Shown here piece after piece: positions 1 to 7,982 of a stretch of DNA of 17,759 nt. A model generated the notes under the pieces. That model had not been told where the DNA came from, ran no database searches, and worked only from the letters and a program-made list of their open reading frames with translations. The stretch is from Myxococcota bacterium. GTDB lineage: Bacteria > Myxococcota_A > Polyangia > HGW-17. The stretch lies in assembly GCA_018821745.1 (NCBI GenBank), contig JAHJLU010000065.1:1-17759 (forward strand). The letters run 5' to 3'. Position 1 is the first letter of the stretch, and every line of letters begins with the position of its first letter. Position numbers and translations under genes: made by a program.

Positions 1-1680
1 GCGTCTGCGTCTTCATCGCAGGTCTCGGTGCCCGTGCACTCCATGCCGTCGCTGCAGTCCCGGGCGACACCGGAGCAGACAGCCCCGTTGCAGACGTCGC
101 TGACCGTGCAGAAGAGCCCGTCGTCGCAGGGGGTGGCGTCGCGATCACTCCAGGCGCCGGAAGCGCGGGCGGTGTCGCAGATTTCACACTGGTTGGCGGG
201 GTTGATCTGGCCCTCGCCGTAGCAGACTCCGCTGATGACACAGCCGTCGCAGGGGGTCACGCACTGGTCGCTTGTTTCGTCACACACCTCATAGGCGGCG
301 CAGGGTGTGGTGCCGGGGATACAGCCGCCGGCACCCTCGTCGCAGGTCTCCGTGCCGTTGCAGGCGATGCCGTCGCTGCAGTCCCGCGTTGCTCCCGCAC
401 AGACAATACCCAGGCAGGTGTCGCCCACGGTGCATGCCATGCCGTCGTCACAGGAGGCGCCGGTGCGGTCGCTCCAGGCATTGGTGGAACGTACGGTGTC
501 GCAGATTTGGCACTGGCCCGCGGGGTTGATCTGGCCTTCGCCGTAGCAGACGGTGCCGATAACGCAACCGTCACAGGGGGTCACACACTGGTCGCTCGTC
601 TCGTCACACACCTCGTGGGCGGCGCAGGGTGTGGTGCCCGGGATGCAGCCGCCGGCGCCCTCGTCGCAGGTCTCCGTGCCGTTGCAGGTGATGCCGTCGT
701 CGCAGGAGAGCTCGGTCCCGGTGCAGAGGGTCCCGGCGCAGCTGTCACCGGTGGTGCAGGCGAAGCCGTCGTCGCAGGCGGTGCCGTCACGATCACTCCA
801 GGCGTCGGGGGAACGGGCGGTGTCGCATATTTCACACTGGTTGGCCGGGTTGACCTGGCCTTCACCGAAGCAGACGGTGCCGATGACGCAGCCGTCGCAG
901 GGGGTCACACAGCGGTCACCCACGGCGTCGCACACCTCGTGGGCGGCACATGTTGTGGTGCCTGGGAGACAGCCGCCGGCGCCCTCGTCGCAGGTCTCCA
1001 CGCCGTTGCAGGCCACGGAGTCGTCACAGTTCAGGGGGGAACTGTCGCAGGTGCCACCCAGGCAGATGTCACCGATGGTGCAGGCCAGACCGTCGTCGCA
1101 GGCCACGCCGTCGTTGAGGCTCCAGGCCAGGGGGTCCGCGGCGAGGTCGCAGATGAGGCAAGGGTTTGCGGGGTTGACCTGCCCGTCGCCGTAGCAAACG
1201 TCGTTTACCACACAGCCGTAACACCAGTCGGCGCAGATATCCCGCTTCACGTCACAGAACTCCGTGGCGTCGCAGGTGGTGAGGCCCTCGATGCAGGCGC
1301 CGGCCCCCTCATCGCAGGCCTCCACGCCGTTGCACCCGACGCCGTCGTCACAGTTCATGGGGGAGCCGTCGCAGGTGCCACCGAGGCAGGTGTCGTTGAT
1401 CGTGCAGAAGAGCCCGTCGTCGCAGGCCGCGCCGTCATTGTTGGACCACTGGTCGGTGACCGACAGGGCGTCGCACTTGAGGCAGGGGTCCGTGGGGTTC
1501 ACCTGGCCGTCGCCGTAGCAGATTTCGTCGATGCGGCACCCGGGACATTGTTCGACGCACAGGTCAACTGCGGGATCACAGAACTCCGTGGAGAGGCAGG
1601 GGGAGATGCCCGGGAGGCATGCATCGGCTGTGGCGTCATAGGTCTCGGCGCCGTTGCAGGTGATGCCGTCGTCACAGGGG
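1..1680 (-). repeat. 324-bp in-frame tandem repeat array
   Basis: The marker GTTGA(T/C) or GTTC on the plus strand recurs at 201, 525, 849, 1173 and 1497, exactly 324 bp (108 codons) apart, with no insertion or deletion. A partial unit lies nearer the start codon and the array runs off the left edge. Conservation at DNA level is high between neighbouring copies, for example the blocks at about 197-370 and 521-694. This suggests recent unit duplication or gene conversion. Confidence 0.85.
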
Positions 1681-1781
1681 TTATAGCAGTCGATACACTC
1701 GTTGTTTTTCTTGTCGCTGTCATCGCAGGCGGCGGAAAGAACAAGAATGACAAGGGAGAGGCCGAGAATGATCCGATACAT
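1..1781 (-). CDS. Giant Cys-rich repeat lipoprotein, C-terminus beyond the left edge
   Basis: The frame is open from the ATG at 1781 to the left edge (593 codons seen), so the true protein is longer. The start is supported by AAAGG eight bases upstream. The N-terminus is a short basic and hydrophobic signal ending LSAAC, with C19 as likely lipid anchor, followed by an acidic and Asn linker (DDSDKKNN). The remainder is a cysteine-rich tandem array with about 108 residues and 16 cysteines per unit. Recurrent signatures are ACDDG..CT..D.C, C(D/S)DG..CNG.E.CDEGAG.C, and CYG.GQ.NPAN.C..CD....AWS. The first unit is incomplete and units three to five are nearly identical. No catalytic motif is visible. 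It is probably a disulfide-stabilised surface or periplasmic protein; a role in adhesion or matrix is only inference. Similar arrays are typical of Myxococcota and their relatives. Confidence 0.85.
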   Translation of the reverse strand, partial: MYRIILGLSLVILVLSAACDDSDKKNNECIDCYNPCDDGITCNGAETYDATADACLPGISPCLSTEFCDPAVDLCVEQCPGCRIDEICYGDGQVNPTDPCLKCDALSVTDQWSNNDGAACDDGLFCTINDTCLGGTCDGSPMNCDDGVGCNGVEACDEGAGACIEGLTTCDATEFCDVKRDICADWCYGCVVNDVCYGDGQVNPANPCLICDLAADPLAWSLNDGVACDDGLACTIGDICLGGTCDSSPLNCDDSVACNGVETCDEGAGGCLPGTTTCAAHEVCDAVGDRCVTPCDGCVIGTVCFGEGQVNPANQCEICDTARSPDAWSDRDGTACDDGFACTTGDSCAGTLCTGTELSCDDGITCNGTETCDEGAGGCIPGTTPCAAHEVCDETSDQCVTPCDGCVIGTVCYGEGQINPAGQCQICDTVRSTNAWSDRTGASCDDGMACTVGDTCLGIVCAGATRDCSDGIACNGTETCDEGAGGCIPGTTPCAAYEVCDETSDQCVTPCDGCVISGVCYGEGQINPANQCEICDTARASGAWSDRDATPCDDGLFCTVSDVCNGAVCSGVARDCSDGMECTGTETCDEDAD

Positions 1782-1888
1782 GGCGGTTGCCTTTCTGTTG
1801 CGAGGAAATCTCCGGGTGACATGGTTTTCCATAAGGAGTCTCACCACGGTGCCTTCACCCGGGATGAGGCCTGACGTTATCGACTCCC

Positions 1889-1917
1889 AGTGTATCAACT
1901 GTTGTGTTGTTGATCAA
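1889..1917 (-). promoter_or_regulatory. Candidate promoter for the Cys-rich repeat lipoprotein
   Basis: On the minus strand TTGATC (1917-1912) and TACACT (1894-1889) are separated by 17 bp. Each matches the sigma-70 consensus at four of six positions. The predicted leader would be about 100 nt. The rest of the 1782-2153 divergent gap holds one short hairpin (GCCTTC/GAAGGC, 2018-2035) and nothing else I can name. Confidence 0.4.
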
Positions 1918-2067
1918 GCCGTAATCCCGTCCGGAATTGTGCAATCATGACAACGGAGGCAATCGGGGACAGCGTCACTGAGCAGGGTGAGAGAAGTTAT
2001 CTCTTCGCCTGTTCCTGGCCTTCACCCACGAAGGCGATGAAGCTATTTATGAAGTTCCGGAGTATTC

Positions 2068-2094
2068 TTGACTGTTTTGTTTGATGAATATCAT
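2068..2094 (+). promoter_or_regulatory. Candidate promoter for the YeiH-family gene
   Basis: TTGACT (2068-2073) is followed after 15 bp by TATCAT (2089-2094). The spacing is short but both boxes match well. An alternative is TTGTTT (2101-2106), 16 bp, TATGTT (2123-2128), which would give a leader of about 20 nt. The sequence alone does not decide between them. Confidence 0.3.
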
Positions 2095-2153
2095 ATCATC
2101 TTGTTTATCGAGTAATCTTGGGTATGTTCAGGTGGTTTTTCGATGGAGGCGTG

Positions 2154-3122
2154 ATGAAAAAAAAACTTCCTGGAATTCTCTGCTGCACGATGATCGCGGG
2201 CGCCGCCGTCGCCCTCTCACCCATGGTACACCTGGGAGCGGTCACGCTGGCTCTGGTCCTGGGGATTGTGGTCTCCAACCTTTGGCCCCTGCCCCGCAGC
2301 ACTTCCGAGGGGATTCAGTTCAGTGAAAAACATGTGCTCACATGGGCCATCGCCCTCCTTGGCTTTCGCATGGATTACAGCATTCTCCTCTCCCTGGGTC
2401 TGTTTCCCCTCCTGCTTGTGTTTCTGGGAGTCGTGTTCACCCTCGGTGCGGCGCTGCTCATGGGGAGGCTGTTCAAAATCGACCTGAAGCTGGCGCTTCT
2501 GCTGGGAGTGGGAAACGCCTTCTGCGGGACCTCGGCCATAGCGGCCACCCAGGGTGTTATCAAGTCCGAGGAGAGGCACGTGGCGGTCTCCATCGCGGTT
2601 ATCAACCTGCTTGGGACCCTGGGGATCTTTGTTGTTCCCTTTCTGGCGGTCGCCCTGGGGCTGCATTCCGACGGGCAGGGGCTCCTCATCGGGAACACCC
2701 TCCAGGCCGTGGGACAGGTCACCGCCGCGGGTTTTGGGCTCAGCGAAGTGGCTGGCCAGACCGGGACCGTCATCAAGCTGGGACGCATCCTTTTGTTGAC
2801 CCCCCTGATCCTGCTGCTCACCTTTTCGCAGCGGAAAGATCGGGGAAATGGCAGCACCGGCGCTCGTCCGGGGGTCCCCCCCTTCATCATCGCCTTTATT
2901 CTCTTCTCCATTGTGAACTCCCTGGGAGTCCTGCCCCACCTGGCCCACGCCGCGCTCACCATTTCGGGAAAAATCATGCTCATAGTCGCCATGGCCGCCA
3001 TCGGGATGAAAATTACCCTGAGAGGCCTCGCCGCAAAGGGGCTCACGGCGCTTGGGACAGGAGCCATGATCTGGTTGCTCCAGATTCTGTTCAGCGTCGC
3101 GCTGATTCTGATCCTGGCGTGA
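2154..3122 (+). CDS. YeiH/UPF0324-family membrane protein (putative sulfate exporter family)
   Basis: This is a 322-aa very hydrophobic protein with about nine to ten membrane spans, the usual length for the UPF0324/YeiH family (Cons_hypoth698). Family hallmarks seen are GVGNAFCGTSAIAA at residues 118-131, GNTLQAVGQVTAAG at 180-193, and AMAAIGMKI near 279-287 followed by RGL. The family is placed among putative anion exporters, but its substrate is not firmly established. I chose the ATG at 2154 because GGAGG (2145-2149) lies just before it. A TTG at 2118 in the same frame would add 12 residues and has no ribosome binding site. No LysR regulator, a common neighbour of this family, is adjacent. 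The stop lies 2 bp from the convergent gene's stop, so there is no intergenic space for a terminator. Confidence 0.88.
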   Translation: MKKKLPGILCCTMIAGAAVALSPMVHLGAVTLALVLGIVVSNLWPLPRSTSEGIQFSEKHVLTWAIALLGFRMDYSILLSLGLFPLLLVFLGVVFTLGAALLMGRLFKIDLKLALLLGVGNAFCGTSAIAATQGVIKSEERHVAVSIAVINLLGTLGIFVVPFLAVALGLHSDGQGLLIGNTLQAVGQVTAAGFGLSEVAGQTGTVIKLGRILLLTPLILLLTFSQRKDRGNGSTGARPGVPPFIIAFILFSIVNSLGVLPHLAHAALTISGKIMLIVAMAAIGMKITLRGLAAKGLTALGTGAMIWLLQILFSVALILILA

Positions 3123-3124
3123 TC

Positions 3125-4837
3125 TCAGTGGGGAGCGGGGGTGTAGCGGTAATTGGAGGAGGGGCAGCTTGACTGGCTGCTGGAGACCTGATCCCACCGG
3201 TCGGTCTGCAGATCATCCTCAATGCCCACCGTGGCGGTGTTGCCCCAATAATACTCATCCCAGGTGCCACAATCATAGAGCAGCTCGACCACGTTGGTAG
3301 TCTCGTAGATGCGCACCTGGAAGGAGTGCTTCCCGTCGGGAGAGTCGGCATCGTAGGAGCACCCCTGGTACCAGTCGAAGACGAGGACCCGGTTGGGAGC
3401 GCTCCCCTGGACAGCTGAGTAAAGGTAGGGGGAGTTGGCGAAGGGACAATCACCGGAGCTAAAGGTGAGATCGTCCCAGAAGGGGTAGACCGCCTGATTG
3501 GGGGCCCCTGAGGCGGGCAGGGGGTCATTGGTGAAGTCGGAATTTCCCGGATCGCTGCCGAAACTGAGCCAGCCGTTGGTGCACATCCAGGCGGAGGTGT
3601 AGGGGACACCGTAGAAGGAGAAGTTGAAGCCCGACGGGAAGACTACCTGGAATCTGCTGTCGTCGCCGGACCCGACCGAGGAGGTGGTCACGTGGCTGTA
3701 ACCTCCGCTGAAGGTGGAGCGCACGTAGTCATCGAGGACGGCGGTGCAGGCGCCGGCGTTGCAGAACTCGCTGGTGTCGGCACAGTTGGTTCCGTCCTGC
3801 CAGACCCAGCACCCCTGACCATTTTGAACGCAGTCGGTGATATAGGTGCCATTGCAGTCATGCTGGCCGGTGGTGCACTGATCGTTGCACGCGCAGGCGA
3901 TACCGCTGCAGATAAGGCCCGATACGGTACAATCCTCGGTGAACCCCCACTCCTCGCAGCCGTTGGTACCAGTCTGGCAGGTCTGGAGGTTGTCTCCGTC
4001 GCATTGGGTTGCGGTGAGGGTGCAGACTGGCGCTGGGCACTCGCAGGCTCCTGTGGAGCAGACTTTTCCGTCGAGGGTGCAGTCGGTACCCGTGGTCCAG
4101 CCGAGGCAGCCGTTGCCGCCCATGGTGCACTCCTCGATGGTGTCGCCAGAGCACCGGGTGTCCGAGAGCGCCGGGCAGGCATCGGAGCAGGTCTCGGCGC
4201 ACTGGGCGGTCCCGGAGCTGGCGTCGCACACCTGGCCCTCGAGGGAGCAGTCGTCGCCCGCGTCCCAGTCAAGACATCCGCTGAGGCCCATGATGCATGT
4301 CTCTATGGTGCTCAGTGTGCACCGAGAATCGTTGAGGGTAGGGCAGCCGTCGGTACAGGAGAGGGCACATTCCGGTGTCTCGCCCGTATCGTCGCAGGTA
4401 CGGGAGGTGATGCTGCAGTCAGTCTGTGTCACCCAGGAGAGGCAGTTTCCATTCACGCTGCACTCCTCGATGAGATCTCCGCTGCAGCGGAGCGCACCGG
4501 CGCCGGGGCAGGCGTTGGGGCACCCTTCACAGAGCCGGATGTCGAAGCTGCAGTCGGAGCAGGTGAGGGTGCCGCCGTCAAACCCAAGGGAGACACAGGT
4601 TGCTCCCCCCAGGTTCGTGCTGTCGCACTCCTCGTCGTTCTCAATCATGGTGTTTCCACAGATATTTGCACCGCAGTCTTCGGGGCAAGAGAGGGAATCT
4701 TCAGTGGTTTCACACTGGCCGTTACCGCACACCGGCTGGGAGTTGTTGGTGGTTGTGTTGCCCTTGGCGCAGCCCAGGGAGAAGAGTAGACTGATGAAAA
4801 GGATTAACATTCCACGGGTATTGGCTGGTTTTTTCAT
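3125..4837 (-). CDS. Cys-rich lipoprotein with EB-like repeats and nidogen-like C-terminal domain
   Basis: 570 aa. The start at 4837 is set by GAGGAG seven bases upstream and by an N-terminal signal ending LFSLGC (C23, likely lipidated). An in-frame ATG at 5038 would put 67 unrelated residues before the signal and was rejected. Residues 37-55 form a CGNGxCE..E....CPEDC motif. Residues 60-104 form a myxobacterial-type Cys repeat (CGN...E.DEECD..NLGG.TC.SLGF..G.L.C). Residues 106 to about 365 hold five units of the type C.G..I..C.....GC..W....DC......C. The C-terminal 200 residues form a beta-rich domain with F.F.FYG, NGWLSFG, YPFWDDL, PNR.LVFDW and ATVGIEDD, resembling nidogen-like (NIDO) domains. 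It is probably exposed on the cell surface; ligand unknown. Confidence 0.85.
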   Translation of the reverse strand: MKKPANTRGMLILFISLLFSLGCAKGNTTTNNSQPVCGNGQCETTEDSLSCPEDCGANICGNTMIENDEECDSTNLGGATCVSLGFDGGTLTCSDCSFDIRLCEGCPNACPGAGALRCSGDLIEECSVNGNCLSWVTQTDCSITSRTCDDTGETPECALSCTDGCPTLNDSRCTLSTIETCIMGLSGCLDWDAGDDCSLEGQVCDASSGTAQCAETCSDACPALSDTRCSGDTIEECTMGGNGCLGWTTGTDCTLDGKVCSTGACECPAPVCTLTATQCDGDNLQTCQTGTNGCEEWGFTEDCTVSGLICSGIACACNDQCTTGQHDCNGTYITDCVQNGQGCWVWQDGTNCADTSEFCNAGACTAVLDDYVRSTFSGGYSHVTTSSVGSGDDSRFQVVFPSGFNFSFYGVPYTSAWMCTNGWLSFGSDPGNSDFTNDPLPASGAPNQAVYPFWDDLTFSSGDCPFANSPYLYSAVQGSAPNRVLVFDWYQGCSYDADSPDGKHSFQVRIYETTNVVELLYDCGTWDEYYWGNTATVGIEDDLQTDRWDQVSSSQSSCPSSNYRYTPAPH

Positions 4838-4859
4838 GGGTGGGCTCCTCACTGGTGCA

Positions 4860-4886
4860 ATTTTAATCAATTGGGAAAAAAAGCAA
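4860..4886 (-). promoter_or_regulatory. Candidate promoter for the nidogen-like lipoprotein
   Basis: On the minus strand TTGCTT (4886-4881) and TAAAAT (4865-4860) are 15 bp apart, with the start codon 23 bases below the -10 box. It resembles the TTGCCT...TAAAAT promoter of the other Cys-rich lipoprotein at 7955-7982. The same stretch also contains a weak 6-bp hairpin (AAGCAA/TTGCTT, 4881-4901) followed by a T run on the minus strand, so it could instead terminate the TfoX-N transcript. Confidence 0.4.
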
Positions 4887-4965
4887 AACGGATTATTGCT
4901 TCCGTACGCATTTTTTAGGGAGCGGGCACAGGGTTTCGCGGCTTCGTAAGCAGGGGGCTTTTCTA

Positions 4966-5292
4966 TCAGGGTGAGAGGGTTCGGGCGAAGGCAATGGAAC
5001 GGGAGATGTAATCGATCAGAGATGGCTCCGGCTGCCATCCCGTCGGGTCAACCATAACCCACCCCTTCATGGTCTTCCCGGTGATGTTGAACGGGAGGAC
5101 GTGATCACTTCCCAGCAGGGCATCCCGCGCGTCTTCCACTCCCAGGCGAAGGATGAGAAAGTCTTGGTACACGCCCAGTGCCATTTTGCCCCCGGCCAGG
5201 TAACAGATTCCACCGAACATTTTTTTAATGGCAAGGTCACTGACCAGTCCCGTTGCCTCGATTCGGTTCTGCAGCAGAGTGCTGTAGGCCAA
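4966..5292 (-). CDS. TfoX N-terminal domain protein
   Basis: 108 aa, matching the stand-alone TfoX_N (Sxy-like) domain in length. Signatures are the MAY..LLQ.RI start, KKMFGGICYLAGGKMALGV near residues 23-41, and a following DFLILRLG strand. The start codon is TTG at 5292. It is supported by GAGGTGA six bases upstream, which overlaps the stop codon of the Sel1 gene 3 bp away, so translation is probably coupled. In gamma-proteobacteria TfoX/Sxy activates competence genes, but single-domain homologues elsewhere have no settled role and no DNA-uptake genes are seen here. I infer a small cytoplasmic regulatory or binding protein. Confidence 0.85.
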   Translation of the reverse strand: MAYSTLLQNRIEATGLVSDLAIKKMFGGICYLAGGKMALGVYQDFLILRLGVEDARDALLGSDHVLPFNITGKTMKGWVMVDPTGWQPEPSLIDYISRSIAFARTLSP

Positions 5293-5295
5293 GGG

Positions 5296-6747
5296 TCACC
5301 TCTTGAGCATGCGCAGCCGGGTGCAGGCGGCCTTGATTCGCTGTCTGCATGCCCAGGAGAGATGTTTCTTTGCGAGTTTTCTGTTGGGGGCGCCCAGGGC
5401 ATCACCCTGGTAGAGTTTGCCCAGATAATAGCAGCCAATCTTCTCTTTCTTTGCACAGGCCTTTTTTAGGGGTGCCAGTGCTTTCTTGCGCTGGGTTTTC
5501 CCAAGGCTCCCCCTCTCGTAGAGGGCGCCAAGGTTGGTGCAGGCCTGATACTGGTCAAGCGCGCACCCTTTGCGGTAGAGGAGCGCCGCTCTCTTTTCGT
5601 CTTTTGGGGTCCCTTCTCCGTCCTCATGGAGGAGCCCGGCGTTGTAGCAGGCGTCTTTTGATCCCTTGTCACAGCCCAGGTGATAGGCTTTGAAGACCTG
5701 CGCCATGTCCTTGGGGATCACCTTTCCGGCGTACCACAGAAGACCAGCCCGAAAGCATCCCAGGTGCATCCCGAGCCCGCAGGCCTTCATGTAAAATTCC
5801 GGGGCCCTGTTGGGGATTTTTTTCCCCGTCATGAGACTCCAGCGCCATCCGGCGTTGAAACAAGCGGTGTTGAGGCCCAGTTTACAGCCCTCCTCGTAGA
5901 GCGCGATGGTCTCTCTGCGATCCTTGAGCGTTCTTGACTTGGCGAGCAGATTGGCGCCGCTGAAGCATCCCTTCGCGTCGCCGAGTTTGCAGGCCAGCGT
6001 GTAGTATTGCACCGCTTTTTTGGTCTCACGGCGGCCGGTCTTTCCCGAGGAATAGAGCCACCCGAGGTTGGAGCAGGCGCTCTTGTTGCCACGGTCGCAC
6101 ACTTTCTGGATCATTTTTGCCGCGCGCCGGAAGCCTTTTGCCTTCTTTGAGTGGTTCAGGAGCATCCATCCGCCGCCTGTGCAGCCCTGGATCATGCCTC
6201 CGTCACAGGCCATTTCATAGTATTTGGCTGCTTCCATGGGGTTTGCCCGTCCCAGCAGGCCCTTTTCATAGAGGTAGCCTGTGTTGTAACAGCCCCGCCA
6301 CACCTTGCCCGCGCAGGCGTGGATGAATTTGTCGCGGGCCTTCTTGTAATTGGGGGCGCCAAGTTTTCGAGAGGCAAGGAGGTTTCCTGCCCGGGCACAG
6401 CTGGTGTAGATGCGGCGATCACAGCCCTTCTCGTAGTATGTGTAGGCCATGCGGGGGTTGGGCTTGCCCAGTCGCCCCTTCTCCAGGAGCACGGCGTAGT
6501 TCATGCAGGAGGCCCCCACCTTTGCTTTGCAGGCCTTCTTGAAGAGGCCCCCTGCCTTTTTGAAGTTGGGAGCTCCCAGCCGCCCTTTCATGTACATGAG
6601 GGCCAGGTTGTTGCAACTGGCGGCGATCCCCTGGTTGCAATCCTCCTGGTACTGTTTGGCCACGGTGAGGGTCCCCGAGTCGGGCTTTGCCGCATGAAGG
6701 GAGCGCCAGGGAACAGTGAGCAGGAGAAGGGGAAACAGGTATCGCAT
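5296..6747 (-). CDS. Secreted Sel1-like repeat protein with paired cysteines
   Basis: 483 aa. A signal peptide (MRYLFPLLLL..., predicted cut after HAA, residue 20) is followed by twelve complete 36-residue Sel1-like repeats and one C-terminal half repeat. Every repeat begins C-x7-C, giving 13 cysteine pairs, and carries the alpha-alpha pattern A..Y..AC..G...C.N.G.LYE.G. The pairing is like that of Helicobacter cysteine-rich (Hcp) proteins, where each repeat holds one disulfide; this supports an oxidising, extracytoplasmic location. Sel1 solenoids are usually protein-interaction scaffolds, and no enzymatic activity can be read from the sequence. The protein is strongly basic. The start at 6747 has GTGAGG four bases upstream. 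It is co-transcribed with, and probably coupled to, the downstream TfoX-N gene. Confidence 0.9.
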   Translation of the reverse strand: MRYLFPLLLLTVPWRSLHAAKPDSGTLTVAKQYQEDCNQGIAASCNNLALMYMKGRLGAPNFKKAGGLFKKACKAKVGASCMNYAVLLEKGRLGKPNPRMAYTYYEKGCDRRIYTSCARAGNLLASRKLGAPNYKKARDKFIHACAGKVWRGCYNTGYLYEKGLLGRANPMEAAKYYEMACDGGMIQGCTGGGWMLLNHSKKAKGFRRAAKMIQKVCDRGNKSACSNLGWLYSSGKTGRRETKKAVQYYTLACKLGDAKGCFSGANLLAKSRTLKDRRETIALYEEGCKLGLNTACFNAGWRWSLMTGKKIPNRAPEFYMKACGLGMHLGCFRAGLLWYAGKVIPKDMAQVFKAYHLGCDKGSKDACYNAGLLHEDGEGTPKDEKRAALLYRKGCALDQYQACTNLGALYERGSLGKTQRKKALAPLKKACAKKEKIGCYYLGKLYQGDALGAPNRKLAKKHLSWACRQRIKAACTRLRMLKR

Positions 6748-6881
6748 GGGGCCTCACTTGGGGCGCGGTGATGGGGTCGCGCCGCACAGGGGAGGTTACC
6801 ATACCTGGGAGGTTTCTGGCAATTGTGAATGAAGAGGTGCCGGGAGTGATTCAGGGGAACGCAGAGTGCTAAAAACAATTG

Positions 6882-7919
6882 CTATGGGAGGCGACCACAA
6901 AACCCCGTACTCCCAAGGTTGGAGATGAGGAGATCGTCCCCGGTGAAGCAGTTGTAGCCTTCGGGGCACTCCTCGTTGTTCCAGCAGGCCTGGGGGATTA
7001 TGCACAGGACCCCGCTCTCGTAGGCGGGCTCCCTGAACTCGTCGTCGGTGCAGGTGATGGAGGCATCGTACTCGCCGTCCCAGCCCTGGCCGCAGGCGCC
7101 CACCTGGGGATTCTGCAGAGAGAGCATGCAGTCACCGCCGTCGGGGCAGTCGCTTCCATCGGTGCAGGCGTTGTCGTAACAGATGTTACGAAAGCAGAAC
7201 TGGTTGGGGCCGTCACAGGGTTCGGCGCAGGCGGTTTCGTCGATGCAGCCGAGGGTGAGGAGCACCTGGCCACACAGGGTGCCACCGGCACAGTCACTGT
7301 TGGAACGGCAGGATTCGACACACTCGTTGTTGTAACAGACACCGGAGAGGCAGGTGTTTGAGAGCCCCGATTCGCAACTCTCGCCGTTGGAAAGTCCCTC
7401 ATAGGTGCTCTCGCAGATAAAGGTGTTGAGCTCCTGCTGGACGCACAGGCCGCTGTCGCACATCTCGTCGGTGATGCAGCGGAGGGGCTCCTTGCACACG
7501 AGGGAGTTGGTGTCGCACTGATACCCGTCGGGGCAGTTGGTGCTGTCGTTGCAGATTGCGCCACAGATATCGGGATCGATGCATTCACACTGGGCGTTGT
7601 CGTTGCAGGCATAGCCGAAGTCGCACTCATTGAGGAGATCACAGGTGTAGTCGGTTCTGGTGCAGGTGCCGTCGATGAGTACATCGTAGATGTTTTGGCA
7701 GCCGAGGATGAAATTGGTGACGTTATTGCTGTTGTTGGTTGTGTTGGTGTTATTGGTGTTGTTGTTGGCGTTGTTGATGTTGTTGACGTTGTTGGCGTTG
7801 TTGTAGAGGTTGTTGCTGTTGTTCACAGATTGTATGGAACCGTCGCTCGCGCCGGCGGAACAGCCGGTCGAAGGGGCGAAAAAGAAGAAAATAATAAAGA
7901 GAAGGAGGATGTGTTTCAT
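6882..7919 (-). CDS. Cys-rich lipoprotein with long Asn-rich linker
   Basis: 345 aa. The start at 7919 has GAGG five bases upstream; an ATG at 7937 in frame has no binding site. The signal ends APSTGC, with C20 as likely lipid anchor. Residues of about 30-70 are an Asn-dominated low-complexity linker (NNSNN, NNANN, NNTNN types). The remaining 270 residues hold about 36 cysteines in short modules such as C....DC..G..C and CPDGY.C, akin to EB or Dickkopf-like modules. No catalytic motif is seen. It is likely to be a surface-tethered protein standing off the outer membrane on the flexible linker. Its stop is 134 bp before the Sel1 gene; I see no convincing terminator between, so read-through is possible. 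Confidence 0.85.
   Translation of the reverse strand: MKHILLLFIIFFFFAPSTGCSAGASDGSIQSVNNSNNLYNNANNVNNINNANNNTNNTNTTNNSNNVTNFILGCQNIYDVLIDGTCTRTDYTCDLLNECDFGYACNDNAQCECIDPDICGAICNDSTNCPDGYQCDTNSLVCKEPLRCITDEMCDSGLCVQQELNTFICESTYEGLSNGESCESGLSNTCLSGVCYNNECVESCRSNSDCAGGTLCGQVLLTLGCIDETACAEPCDGPNQFCFRNICYDNACTDGSDCPDGGDCMLSLQNPQVGACGQGWDGEYDASITCTDDEFREPAYESGVLCIIPQACWNNEECPEGYNCFTGDDLLISNLGSTGFCGRLP
7730..7835 (-). repeat. Imperfect GTT-trinucleotide tract encoding the Asn linker
   Basis: The plus strand shows repeated TTGTTG/GTTGTT units, interrupted by GAT, GAC, GGC and GTA-type variants, which read as AAC/AAT (Asn) codons on the coding strand. It is in frame, so unit gain or loss would change linker length by whole residues. 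Confidence 0.75.
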
Positions 7920-7954
7920 GGGTTCCTCGCGGGCCATCTAGGGCGCTTATTTAT

Positions 7955-7982
7955 ATTTTAGCAATTTTTTACATTAAGGCAA
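7955..7982 (-). promoter_or_regulatory. Promoter of the Asn-linker lipoprotein
   Basis: Minus strand: TTGCCT (7982-7977), 16 bp, TAAAAT (7960-7955). The -10 box matches consensus at five of six positions and lies in AT-rich DNA. The leader would be about 30 nt, with the GAGG site properly placed. Confidence 0.5.

Noticed and set aside
507..1874. A 455-codon open frame on the plus strand through the Cys-rich lipoprotein
   Set aside because: It is a shadow of the 324-bp repeat: Ala/Val/Gly-rich without motifs, no ribosome binding site. The opposite strand gives a lipobox and regular cysteine repeats.
2217..3197. A 326-codon minus-strand frame opposite the YeiH-family gene
   Set aside because: Composition is extremely rich in Gln, Gly, Asp and Arg as expected for an antisense shadow; the plus strand has clear family motifs.
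3692..4949. Long plus-strand frames opposite the nidogen-like lipoprotein (365 and 354 codons)
   Set aside because: No motif or start signal; they mirror the cysteine repeats of the real gene.
6748..6881. Promoter and terminator searched for between the Asn-linker lipoprotein and the Sel1 gene
   Set aside because: A TTGCCA is present but lacks a -10 at 16-18 bp, and the only stem (GGGAG/CTCCC) has a large loop and no adjacent T run.
7730..7835. GTT tract considered as a CRISPR-like or phage-type repeat
   Set aside because: There are no spacers; it is a simple trinucleotide tract within a coding sequence.
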